A stretch of 6,905 bases of DNA from an uncultured Mucilaginibacter sp. (lineage in GTDB: Bacteria > Bacteroidota > Bacteroidia > Sphingobacteriales > Sphingobacteriaceae), in the NCBI GenBank assembly GCA_946479225.1, contig CAMLFI010000137.1:1-6905 (forward strand). The letters are read 5' to 3'. Shown here piece by piece: positions 1 through 6,819 of the stretch (the stretch's first letter is position 1; each line of letters opens with the position of its first letter). The translations under genes were made by a program, and so were the position numbers. The notes under the pieces are model-generated. The model had not been told where the DNA came from, made no database searches, and worked only from the letters and a program-made list of their open reading frames with translations.

Positions 1-27
1 TATACTTATACTGAGCAAAAAAATCAT

Positions 28-35
28 TATGTTTG
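28..35 (+). promoter_or_regulatory. Candidate -7 promoter element for the permease
   Basis: TATGTTTG matches the Bacteroidota primary-sigma -7 consensus TAnnTTTG exactly and ends 27 bases before the permease ATG, which would give a leader of about 20 bases. The matching -33 TTTG element should fall at about positions 1-8. Only a weak resemblance is visible there, and the window edge limits the view. The motif is short, so a chance match is possible. Confidence 0.4.
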
Positions 36-62
36 GTTTCCATTGACTGAATCTTAACGTAA

Positions 63-1760
63 ATGTCTAAAAGCATATTTCGCAAAAAATCCATCAGTAA
101 GATATTGGCAGATGTTGCCAGCGGCTTCAGCGACGCAGAACACTCCGGCGTACATCTCAAAAAAGAATTAAAAGTAAAAGACCTTACCCTGATGGGTATA
201 GCTGCCGTAGTTGGTGCTGGTATATTCTCCACCATCGGCGAAGCCTCATTTTATGGCGGGCCAGGCGTAAGCATTCTTTTTATACTAACAGCCATTACCT
301 GTGGATTTTCGGCCTTATGCTACGCAGAATTTGCTTCGCGCATACCGGTTGCAGGCAGCGCTTATACCTACGCTTATGCCTCATTTGGCGAATTAATCGC
401 CTGGATAATAGGCTGGGATCTTTTAATGGAGTACGCCATTGGCAACATCGCGGTAGCTATATCATGGAGTGGCTATTTTGTTAATTTGTTGGAGGGATTT
501 AACATCCATATGCCTGTTTATTTGACGATGGATTACTTCTCGGCCTTTAAAGCGCACGAGCAAGTGCAACAGCTTGCTTCAAGCGGACAAGCGACTCAAA
601 TTACCGCCGGTATTAAACAAGCCGCCGAGGCTTGGGCAACTGCGCCAGGTGTGGGTAATTTTAAGTTAATAGCTAATATACCTGCACTGGTAATAGTGGT
701 TTTAGTGACCTATTTAGTCTATATCGGTATCCGCGAGACTAAGAAAGCTACCAACGCTATGGTTTTTCTGAAAATTGCTGTAGTGATAGCTGTAATCATC
801 ATTGGCTTTTTTTATGTAACGCCAACCAACTGGAATCCGTTTATGCCTAACGGCTTTAGCGGGGTTATGAAAGGTGTATCGGGCGTGTTCTTTGCCTATA
901 TCGGTTTCGATGCCATATCAACCACTGCCGAAGAATGCGAAAACCCGCGCCGTGATCTGCCTCGCGGGATGATCTACTCACTGGTAATTTGTACAGTACT
1001 TTACATATTGGTTGCACTGGTTCTTACTGGGATGGTCAACTATAAAGAATTACAGGTTGCCGATCCGCTGGCTTTTGTGTTTGGCCGCGTTGGTTTAACT
1101 AAGATCAGTTATGTAATATCTATAAGTGCTGTTATTGCTACCGCCAGCGTGTTGCTTATTTTCCAATTGGGCCAGCCGCGGATCTGGATGAGCATGAGCC
1201 GCGACGGTTTGCTGCCTAAGGCGTTTTCGCGGATACATCCAAAATATCATACGCCCTCGTTCTCAACCATTGTAACCGGCTTTGTAGTGGCTATACCCGC
1301 CCTGTTTATGAATTTAACAGAAGTGACCAACCTAACAAGTATAGGCACCTTGTTTGCCTTTGTGCTGGTTTGTGGCGGGGTTTTATTGCTGCCAAAGGAA
1401 GCAGGTGTAAAGGGGCGCTTTAAAATGCCCTACATTAACTCCAAGTTTATAACACCTGCCCTTTTCATTGCCGGAGTTATCGTTTTTAATAAACAATTCA
1501 TGAGCCTCTTTTCGGGTGGCGATATCCATAAGAACTTTCCGTACTTTCTTTTTGTAGTGCTGGCTGCGGGCTTGGCAGTAGCGTCATTCATAAAGAATCT
1601 GTCGCTAATACCTGTTCTTGGCTTATTAAGCTGTTTTTACCTGATGGCCGCTTTAGAATATGAAAGCTGGATACGGTTTTTAGTATGGCTGATAATCGGT
1701 CTCGTTATATATTTTTCTTACAGCTACAAAAACAGTGTGTTGGCTAAGCAAAGCAATTAA
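63..1760 (+). CDS. APC-superfamily amino acid permease (CAT/YfnA type)
   Basis: Inner-membrane secondary transporter of the amino acid-polyamine-organocation superfamily, probably a cation-coupled amino acid importer. The exact substrate cannot be read from sequence. The 565-residue protein has a cytoplasmic N-terminus of about 40 residues, then about 12 or more hydrophobic segments. The first carries the unwound-helix motif GAGIF (residues 51-55), the usual amino acid backbone-binding site in APC transporters. The sixth carries FAYIGFDAISTTAEE (277-291), followed by the conserved charged stretch NPRRDLPRG (294-302) typical of the CAT subfamily. Residues 144-203, between segments 3 and 4 and predicted periplasmic, form a long Ala/Gln/Thr-rich loop, longer than in Firmicutes YfnA as I recall it; I believe this is common in Bacteroidota members. 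The ATG at 63 gives the expected basic N-terminus and sits behind an A-rich leader. The SemiSWEET gene follows three bases after the stop. The family is near certain; the substrate is unknown. Confidence 0.93.
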   Translation: MSKSIFRKKSISKILADVASGFSDAEHSGVHLKKELKVKDLTLMGIAAVVGAGIFSTIGEASFYGGPGVSILFILTAITCGFSALCYAEFASRIPVAGSAYTYAYASFGELIAWIIGWDLLMEYAIGNIAVAISWSGYFVNLLEGFNIHMPVYLTMDYFSAFKAHEQVQQLASSGQATQITAGIKQAAEAWATAPGVGNFKLIANIPALVIVVLVTYLVYIGIRETKKATNAMVFLKIAVVIAVIIIGFFYVTPTNWNPFMPNGFSGVMKGVSGVFFAYIGFDAISTTAEECENPRRDLPRGMIYSLVICTVLYILVALVLTGMVNYKELQVADPLAFVFGRVGLTKISYVISISAVIATASVLLIFQLGQPRIWMSMSRDGLLPKAFSRIHPKYHTPSFSTIVTGFVVAIPALFMNLTEVTNLTSIGTLFAFVLVCGGVLLLPKEAGVKGRFKMPYINSKFITPALFIAGVIVFNKQFMSLFSGGDIHKNFPYFLFVVLAAGLAVASFIKNLSLIPVLGLLSCFYLMAALEYESWIRFLVWLIIGLVIYFSYSYKNSVLAKQSN

Positions 1761-1763
1761 CAA

Positions 1764-2018
1764 GTGAATTTTATTGATATTATAGGTTTGGTAGCCGCAT
1801 TGTGCACCTCCATCTCATTTTTGCCACAGGCTATAAAGACCATACGCACGCGAGATACCTCGGGTATTTCATTAAGTATGTATTGCGTTTTTGCATCGGG
1901 CACAGTGCTGTGGCTGATTTATGGGGTAATGATTGGTAGCTATCCGGTAGTGATAGCTAATGCCATTACGATTGTATTGGCAAGCATAATATTGTACTAT
2001 AAGGTAAAGCACAAATAG
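1764..2018 (+). CDS. SemiSWEET sugar transporter (PQ-loop / MtN3 family)
   Basis: Bacterial SemiSWEETs are three-helix membrane proteins that dimerise to form a facilitative sugar uniporter (glucose or sucrose in studied members). This 84-residue protein is about the family's usual length. Helix 1 (about 3-22) ends in the PQ motif P21-Q22 within SFLPQ. Helix 2 (about 38-57) carries W50 in the LWLIYG stretch. Helix 3 (about 60-80) carries N66 in IANAIT. W50 and N66 line up with the substrate-binding Trp48 and Asn64 of Leptospira SemiSWEET as I recall that sequence. The start is GTG at 1764; no ATG is available before residue 39, and GTG gives an N-terminus that aligns with homologues. It lies three bases after the permease stop and in the same frame, so the two genes are probably co-transcribed and translationally coupled. 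The sugar carried cannot be deduced. Confidence 0.9.
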   Translation: MNFIDIIGLVAALCTSISFLPQAIKTIRTRDTSGISLSMYCVFASGTVLWLIYGVMIGSYPVVIANAITIVLASIILYYKVKHK

Positions 2019-2030
2019 TTATTCCGCTCA

Positions 2031-2053
2031 GGCCTTTTTTTCAACATAAGGCC
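2031..2053 (+). repeat. Short inverted repeat after the SemiSWEET gene
   Basis: GGCCTT (2031-2036) and AAGGCC (2048-2053) can pair as a 6-bp stem around an 11-base loop. The T-run lies inside the loop rather than directly after the stem; a second run of six Ts follows at 2065-2070. It could be a weak terminator for the permease-SemiSWEET transcript, but the geometry is not that of a classical intrinsic terminator. Confidence 0.3.
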
Positions 2054-2072
2054 CCACCTGCCACTTTTTTAA

Positions 2073-2080
2073 TAAATTTG
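2073..2080 (+). promoter_or_regulatory. Candidate -7 promoter element for dnaE
   Basis: TAAATTTG is an exact match to the Bacteroidota -7 consensus TAnnTTTG. It lies 43 bases before the dnaE ATG, so a transcript would begin near 2086 with a leader of roughly 37 bases. No TTTG is seen at the expected -33 spacing (around 2046-2053), where the downstream arm of the inverted repeat sits instead. This suggests dnaE has its own promoter separate from the upstream transporter pair. Confidence 0.45.
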
Positions 2081-2123
2081 TATACCACCGATTAGAGGGA
2101 CGGAGATACAGCGAGTTTATTAT

Positions 2124-5100
2124 ATGCCAGAGTTTTCACATTTACACGTACACACCCAGTTTTCGTTATTAGACGGCGCCGCCGACATATCTAAGCTGTA
2201 TAAAAAAGCAGCTGCGGATGGAATGAAAGCGCTGGCTATTACCGACCACGGTAATATGTTCGGCGTGTTTAAGTTTGTGGCCGAGGCGGGAAAACACAAC
2301 GTTAAACCTATTGTGGGCTGCGAGTTTTACGTGGTGGAGGATCGCCATAAAAAGCAATTTACCAAAGAGAAAAAGGATGTACGCTGCCACCAACTTTTGC
2401 TGGCTAAAAACCCGGAAGGGTATAAAAATCTGGTTAAGCTGTGCTCCTTGGGTTATATGGAGGGTCTGTATAGCAAATGGCCCCGTATTGATAAAGAACT
2501 CATCCTAAAATATCATAAAGGACTTATTGCTACCACCTGCTGCATCGGTGCATCAGTGCCACAGGCCATTCTTAAAAAAAGCGAGGCTGAGGCCGAAGAG
2601 GAATTTAAATGGTGGCTGGATATTTTTGGCGAAGACTATTACATAGAGCTTCAGCGCCATGCCATACCCGAGCAGGAGATCATCAATAACGTACTGCTCA
2701 AATTTGCCAAAAAATATAATGTAAAGGTGATCTGCTCTAACGATTCGCACTACGTGGATCAGCAGGACTCCAACGCGCATGATATTTTGCTTTGTGTAAA
2801 TACAGGCGACATGCAAAGTACACCTATTGCTACCGATGAAGAAGGCGGCAAGGGCTACAGGTTCGGCTTCCCTAACGACCAGTTTTATTTTAAAACGCAG
2901 GATGAAATGGGCAAGTTGTTTCATGATCTGCCCGAATCATTAGACAATACCAACGAGATCGTCGACAAGGTTGAGGTTTTAAAGCTAAAGCGCGATATTT
3001 TGCTGCCTAACTTCGTAATCCCCAATGAGTTTAAAATACACAGTGAAAGTACGCCTGATTCGGATACTTTAAACCAATGGGAGTACCTTAAACACCTAAC
3101 GTTTAAAGGTGCTGCGGAACGTTATCATGACCTTACCGCCGAAATTGAAGAACGCATCAACTTTGAGTTGTTTACGGTGCGCACCATGGGCTTTGCCGGT
3201 TACTTTTTAATTGTAGCCGACTTTATAAAAGCCGGGCGAGATATGGGCGTATTCATCGGCCCGGGGCGTGGTTCTGCTGCGGGATCTGTTGTAGCGTATT
3301 GTATTGGCATCACCAATATCGATCCCATAAAATATAACCTGCTGTTTGAGAGGTTCCTTAACCCCGACAGAAAGTCAATGCCCGATATTGATACGGACTT
3401 TGACGATGCCGGCCGGCAGAAGGTAATTGATTATGTGGTTGATAAATACGGAAAAAACCAGGTGGCTCAGATTATCACCTACGGCTCTATGGCCGCGCGT
3501 ACCAGTATACAGGATGTTGGGCGGGTGTTGGATATGCCCCTATCTGATGTTACCGCACTTAAAAAACTGGTGCCTGAAACCTTGGGCATCAACCTAAAAA
3601 CTGCTATTGAACAGGTGCCTGAATTGCAGCAGATCTACAAATCTACTGATCTGAAAGGCATTGTATTGCGCGAGGCGGAAAAATTGGAAGGATCTGTACG
3701 TAACACCGGCGTACACGCCGCGGGTATTATCATTGCCCCGTATGATTTGACAGACATTGTTCCGGTAGCAACCGCAAAAGACTCTGATTTGTTGGTTACC
3801 CAATATGATGGGCGCGTTATTGAGGATGCAGGTGTAATAAAGATGGACTTTTTAGGCCTTAAAACGCTTACCATCCTTAAAGATGCATTGCGCCTTATTA
3901 AACAAAATCATGGTGTTGAAATAGATATTGATACTATCCCGCTTGATGACCAGAAAACTTTTGAGCTTTACCAGCGCGGCGATACCAACGGCACGTTCCA
4001 ATTTGAAAGTGACGGCATGCAAATGTACCTGCGCGATCTTAAACCCGATAAGTTTGAGGATCTGATAGCCATGAACGCCTTGTATCGTCCGGGGCCTATT
4101 GAGTATATTCCCAACTTTATCAGCCGTAAACATGGCCGCGAAGCGATAACCTTTGACGTGCCCGATATGGAAGAATACCTGGGTGAAACCTATGGTATTA
4201 CCGTTTACCAGGAGCAGGTGATGCTTTTATCGCAAAAACTGGCAGGCTTTAGTAAAGGCGATGCTGACGTTCTGCGTAAGGCAATGGGTAAAAAGCAGAT
4301 AGAGGTACTTAACAAAATGGAAGCGCAGTTTATGGATGGCGCCACAGCTAAAGGTCATCCAAAAGATAAGCTTACCAAAATTTGGAACGACTGGAAGGCC
4401 TTTGCTCAATATGCATTTAACAAGTCGCATTCTACCTGCTATGCCTTTGTGGCATACCAAACGGCTTATTTAAAAGCGCATTACCCTGCAGAATATATGG
4501 CCGCGGTTTTAAACAACCAAAACAATATGGAGAAGATAACTTTCTTTATGGAAGAGTGTCGCCGTATGGGGGTTGAAGTGCTTGGGCCTGATATTAACGA
4601 GAGCGATATGGCTTTTGCTGCCAATAAAAAAGGTGTTATACGTTTTGGTTTAACGGGCGTAAAAGGTGTCGGAGAAAAAGCGGTTGAAAGTATTATTGAG
4701 GAGCGCAATGAGCGTGGCCCATATAAATCTGTGTATGATTTTGCGCAACGCTCAAATACCCGCAGTGTTAACCGTAAAGCCTATGAAAATTTGGTATATG
4801 GCGGCGCTTTTGATGAGTTTAAACTAAACCGCTCGCAGTTTTTTGCGAAGTCTGAAAATGTGCAGTTAACAGGCATTGAGCGTTTAATTAAATACTCAAA
4901 CGATTATCAAAATACGCAAAGCAGTTCTCAATCGTCATTATTTGGAGGATCGGTGGCATCCTACATCCCTGAGCCGGCCATGCCCGAAGCGGAAGAATGG
5001 CCGCTGATTGAAAAGCTTAAATACGAGAAGGAGGTTATCGGCATATACTTAACCGGACACCCGCTGGATAATTATAAGTTGGAGATGGATAAGTATTGCA

Positions 5101-5714
5101 ATACCACCATTGCCGAGTTAAAAAACATGCAAAAAGCGCGCTCGGGCGAGGGTGGGGATGACGTAATGGCTGCTTTTGCCCAACTAAAAAAACGCGGCGA
5201 AGTTTGCGTGGGCGGCCTGGTAGGCAACGTGCAACATAAAATGACCAAGACCGGCAAACCTTTTGGCACCTTTGTACTGGAAGATTACAATGAATCGTAT
5301 GAGTTTGCGATGTTTGGCGAAGACTACGTGAAGTTCAGGAACCTGATGGTTAATGGCTATTTTCTGCACATCAAGGGCAATATCGAAGAAAAATTCAGAC
5401 AAAAGGATAACTGGGACCTGCGCATAACAACAATGAGCCTGCTGTCAGAAATGCGGGATAAACTGACCAAATCAGTCACCGTAGCGCTTGATCTGAATTC
5501 GATAAACGCTCAGCTAATGAACGAAATTCAGAACATTGTTAACATTAACAACGAGAAATATCCCGTTAAAAACTGCTGCCTTAGGTTTGTAATAAAATAT
5601 AAAGATGAAGACCTATCAGTTAACATGCCGTCAAAAACTTTTAAGGTTAACCCCAGCGATGACCTGATGGCTGATATACTCCAATTAACCAACAGCCCCG
5701 CTGTACTAAATTGA
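2124..5714 (+). CDS. dnaE: DNA polymerase III alpha subunit (DnaE)
   Basis: Catalytic subunit of the replicative polymerase holoenzyme, acting with the beta clamp at the fork. The 1196 residues are close to the usual DnaE1 length and the gene looks complete. Order of domains: PHP (about 1-285) with HLHVH at 6-10 and TDHG at 40-43; C-family palm and fingers (about 290-800) with the nucleotide-site motif GPGRGSAAGS from 379 and PDIDTDF at 420-426. D421, D423 and D575 (in KMDFLGL) correspond to E. coli D401, D403 and D555. Helix-hairpin-helix region about 836-880 (GLTGVKGVGEKA). Likely clamp-binding motif QSSLF at 936-940. OB fold about 1022-1110, then a C-terminal tail. It is DnaE rather than PolC because no DnaQ-like exonuclease is inserted in the PHP domain. 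The ATG at 2124 places the HxH motif at the expected distance from the N-terminus. The next recognised gene is trxA, 509 bases on. Confidence 0.98.
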   Translation: MPEFSHLHVHTQFSLLDGAADISKLYKKAAADGMKALAITDHGNMFGVFKFVAEAGKHNVKPIVGCEFYVVEDRHKKQFTKEKKDVRCHQLLLAKNPEGYKNLVKLCSLGYMEGLYSKWPRIDKELILKYHKGLIATTCCIGASVPQAILKKSEAEAEEEFKWWLDIFGEDYYIELQRHAIPEQEIINNVLLKFAKKYNVKVICSNDSHYVDQQDSNAHDILLCVNTGDMQSTPIATDEEGGKGYRFGFPNDQFYFKTQDEMGKLFHDLPESLDNTNEIVDKVEVLKLKRDILLPNFVIPNEFKIHSESTPDSDTLNQWEYLKHLTFKGAAERYHDLTAEIEERINFELFTVRTMGFAGYFLIVADFIKAGRDMGVFIGPGRGSAAGSVVAYCIGITNIDPIKYNLLFERFLNPDRKSMPDIDTDFDDAGRQKVIDYVVDKYGKNQVAQIITYGSMAARTSIQDVGRVLDMPLSDVTALKKLVPETLGINLKTAIEQVPELQQIYKSTDLKGIVLREAEKLEGSVRNTGVHAAGIIIAPYDLTDIVPVATAKDSDLLVTQYDGRVIEDAGVIKMDFLGLKTLTILKDALRLIKQNHGVEIDIDTIPLDDQKTFELYQRGDTNGTFQFESDGMQMYLRDLKPDKFEDLIAMNALYRPGPIEYIPNFISRKHGREAITFDVPDMEEYLGETYGITVYQEQVMLLSQKLAGFSKGDADVLRKAMGKKQIEVLNKMEAQFMDGATAKGHPKDKLTKIWNDWKAFAQYAFNKSHSTCYAFVAYQTAYLKAHYPAEYMAAVLNNQNNMEKITFFMEECRRMGVEVLGPDINESDMAFAANKKGVIRFGLTGVKGVGEKAVESIIEERNERGPYKSVYDFAQRSNTRSVNRKAYENLVYGGAFDEFKLNRSQFFAKSENVQLTGIERLIKYSNDYQNTQSSSQSSLFGGSVASYIPEPAMPEAEEWPLIEKLKYEKEVIGIYLTGHPLDNYKLEMDKYCNTTIAELKNMQKARSGEGGDDVMAAFAQLKKRGEVCVGGLVGNVQHKMTKTGKPFGTFVLEDYNESYEFAMFGEDYVKFRNLMVNGYFLHIKGNIEEKFRQKDNWDLRITTMSLLSEMRDKLTKSVTVALDLNSINAQLMNEIQNIVNINNEKYPVKNCCLRFVIKYKDEDLSVNMPSKTFKVNPSDDLMADILQLTNSPAVLN

Positions 5715-5724
5715 TCTTTCGCTC

Positions 5725-5744
5725 GTTTAAAAAAGTTTAAAAAC
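5725..5744 (+). repeat. Direct repeat just after dnaE
   Basis: GTTTAAAAA occurs twice back to back, separated by one A (5725-5733 and 5735-5743), starting 11 bases after the dnaE stop. The second copy runs into the inverted repeat at 5743-5772. AT-rich low-complexity sequence like this is common between Bacteroidota genes; no function is evident. Confidence 0.4.
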
Positions 5745-5772
5745 TAAAATAATTTTAAGGTGTTATTTTAGT
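5743..5772 (+). terminator. AT-rich inverted repeat, possible weak dnaE terminator
   Basis: ACTAAAATAA (5743-5752) and TTATTTTAGT (5763-5772) are perfect 10-base complements around a 10-base loop. The stem is only 2 of 10 GC and is not directly followed by a T-run, although CTTTTTA comes about 10 bases later. The position, 29 bases after the dnaE stop, suits a transcript end. The composition makes a strong intrinsic terminator unlikely, and it could equally be a binding site or RNA-processing structure. Confidence 0.35.
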
Positions 5773-5898
5773 GTCAGTGCTTTTTACTTACTCTTTTTTG
5801 CCGACCATGCAACCAAACGATACATTATATCGTATCTGTTTAAACCAATATTGCGCTGATAAAAAGGTGCGTGATATCAATTCTATCTATTCTATCGT

Positions 5899-6084
5899 AT
5901 GCAAAAACCATATTTGTGTTGTCATAAATGTAAACAACCATTTCATTACCGGGTTCCAACCCATTGGATATTTAAATTATTTCTATTCTTTTTGCCTGTA
6001 AAAAGTTTCTTTTGCGCAAAATGTATTAAGGTTAGACATGTTATGATTTCAGATTCAGACCTTGAAAAATATAACGATCTATAA
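5899..6084 (+). CDS. Small two-CxxC (zinc-ribbon-like) protein, hypothetical
   Basis: A 61-residue open frame from an ATG. Two CxxC pairs are present, C8-x2-C11 (CHKC) and C39-x2-C42 (CAKC), separated by 27 residues. Between them lies an aromatic and hydrophobic stretch (about 23-38) with FLPVK just before the second pair. This pattern of paired cysteine knuckles flanking a hydrophobic linker is what a small zinc ribbon looks like, and I have an impression of similar tiny proteins in Sphingobacteriaceae. The tail (49-61) is acidic and polar. The frame lies in an otherwise empty gap between dnaE and trxA. No clear promoter or ribosome site is visible. The hydrophobic run is short, so membrane insertion is doubtful. 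Function unknown; the frame could still be accidental, but four well-spaced cysteines in a short AT-rich reading frame argue for a real gene. Confidence 0.5.
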   Translation: MQKPYLCCHKCKQPFHYRVPTHWIFKLFLFFLPVKSFFCAKCIKVRHVMISDSDLEKYNDL

Positions 6085-6146
6085 TCCGGAGCCGCATTGT
6101 CATTAAAAAATCAAAGTGGATAAATAATACCCGTGTTAGTAATTTC

Positions 6147-6162
6147 TTTGTCAGTTTGTCAG
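6147..6162 (+). repeat. Tandem TTTGTCAG repeat upstream of trxA
   Basis: The octamer TTTGTCAG occurs twice in direct tandem (6147-6154, 6155-6162), 62 bases before the trxA start and just upstream of the candidate promoter. Each copy contains TTTG, the Bacteroidota -33 core. It may be a regulator site, a spare -33 element or chance. Confidence 0.4.
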
Positions 6163-6169
6163 TAATGTA

Positions 6170-6201
6170 CTTGTGGCAAGCAATTTGAATACTCATATTT
6201 G
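6170..6201 (+). promoter_or_regulatory. Candidate trxA promoter
   Basis: CTTG (6170-6173), a 20-base spacer and CATATTTG (6194-6201) resemble the Bacteroidota promoter TTTG-N19-23-TAnnTTTG, with one mismatch in each element. Transcription would begin near 6208, leaving a leader of about 16 bases that is A/T-rich, as is usual for genes without a Shine-Dalgarno in this phylum. An overlapping alternative is TTTG at 6155-6158 paired with GCAATTTG at 6180-6187, which lacks the TA of the -7 element. Confidence 0.4.
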
Positions 6202-6223
6202 TTGAACATAAATATTAAATATC

Positions 6224-6544
6224 ATGGCTTTAGAAATTACTGACGCAAACTTTGAGGAGCTTGTGCTTAAATCAGATAAACCCGTATTAGTTGACTTTTG
6301 GGCTGAATGGTGCGGTCCTTGTAGAATGGTTGGCCCGGTAGTAGAAGAAATATCAAAAGATTACGCTGATACAGCGGTTGTAGGGAAAGTAAATGTTGAC
6401 CATAATCCGGGTATTTCGATGAAATATGGCATCCGCAATATCCCTGCTTTACTATACTTTAAAAACGGCGAAATTGTTGATAAACAAATTGGTGCCGTTC
6501 CAAAATCGGTTTTAGCCGGCAAACTGGATAAACAACTGGCTTAA
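6224..6544 (+). CDS. trxA: Thioredoxin
   Basis: Cytoplasmic dithiol-disulfide oxidoreductase that reduces protein disulfides, for example in ribonucleotide reductase and methionine sulfoxide reductase, and is itself reduced by thioredoxin reductase. The 106-residue length is that of a classical single-domain thioredoxin with no signal peptide. The active site WCGPC places the redox cysteines at 30 and 33. D24 in VDFWAEW matches the buried E. coli Asp26. P74 in RNIPALLYF is the conserved cis-proline. G90 matches E. coli Gly92. The residue after the cis-proline is Ala rather than the more usual Thr, a mild deviation unlikely to abolish activity. The ATG at 6224 gives the standard N-terminus. 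A strong terminator follows 20 bases after the stop, so trxA is probably transcribed on its own or with the small upstream frame. Confidence 0.97.
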   Translation: MALEITDANFEELVLKSDKPVLVDFWAEWCGPCRMVGPVVEEISKDYADTAVVGKVNVDHNPGISMKYGIRNIPALLYFKNGEIVDKQIGAVPKSVLAGKLDKQLA

Positions 6545-6564
6545 TCGCCATAAAATATTCGTTT

Positions 6565-6599
6565 AAAAAGCGTTACAATTGAATTGTAACGCTTTTTTT
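6565..6599 (+). terminator. Intrinsic terminator of trxA
   Basis: Arms AAAAAGCGTTACAATT (6565-6580) and AATTGTAACGCTTTTT (6582-6597) are perfect 16-base complements around a single G. As RNA this folds as a 14-bp stem with the loop TTGAA, directly followed by an unbroken run of seven Ts (6593-6599). This is textbook rho-independent geometry. The run of five As at the left end means it could also terminate transcription arriving from the minus strand. It ends only 19 bases before the DUF58 start codon. Confidence 0.9.
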
Positions 6600-6618
6600 G
6601 TTTTATTTTAGTTTTTAT

Positions 6619-6819
6619 ATGTCGCAACTTAACGAAGATCAGCAGGTAAGGCAGTTAGCCAATCTTGAATTGCTTGCACGGCAGGTGGTTGAGGGCTTTA
6701 TTACGGGCCTGCACCAAAGCCCTTTTCACGGCTTCTCGGTAGAATTTGCTGAGCACCGCCTTTATAACAATGGCGAGTATGCGCGCAGGGTGACACCGAG
6801 AGACGCGCAGTCTGCGTGA
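6619..6819 (+). CDS. DUF58 domain protein, broken N-terminal fragment
   Basis: The first 53-58 residues match the N-terminus of the Bacteroidota DUF58 family: FITGLHQSPFHGFSVEF at 27-43 and AEHRLYNNGE at 44-53. In the family this region leads into R-x-[IV]-D-W and then a VWA-like domain; full proteins are about 290-300 residues and often sit beside MoxR ATPases and Bat-type VWA proteins, with a proposed but unproven role in stress tolerance or protein-complex assembly. Here the expected I/V-D-W motif is missing. The frame continues as YARRVTPRDAQSA and stops at 6819 after 66 codons. The sequence becomes GC-rich at the same point, so the gene is interrupted or the contig is chimeric rather than simply diverged. 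ATG at 6619 is preferred over the upstream TTG at 6598, which lies in the terminator T-run. Confidence 0.8.
   Translation: MSQLNEDQQVRQLANLELLARQVVEGFITGLHQSPFHGFSVEFAEHRLYNNGEYARRVTPRDAQSA

Noticed and set aside
2275..2508. 77-codon plus-strand frame inside dnaE
   Set aside because: Out-of-frame shadow of the PHP domain region with no recognisable protein features.
2553..2924. 123-codon minus-strand frame inside dnaE
   Set aside because: It lies wholly opposite well-conserved DnaE coding sequence and shows no family resemblance; it is an antisense shadow, as are the other minus-strand frames between 2169 and 5402.
5817..5838. Small inverted repeat GATAC...GTATC in the dnaE-trxA gap, considered as a regulator operator
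   Set aside because: Only five paired bases in AT-rich sequence, without position relative to a promoter; chance is sufficient.
5771..6001. 76-codon plus-strand frame starting at GTG after dnaE
   Set aside because: It begins inside the inverted repeat arm, has no recognisable motif, ends in a low-complexity aromatic stretch and overlaps the more convincing CxxC frame at 5899-6084 in another frame.
6298..6324. Idea that the thioredoxin is a specialised, membrane-attached or secreted variant
   Set aside because: There is no signal peptide or lipobox, the length is canonical and the WCGPC site is that of cytoplasmic TrxA.
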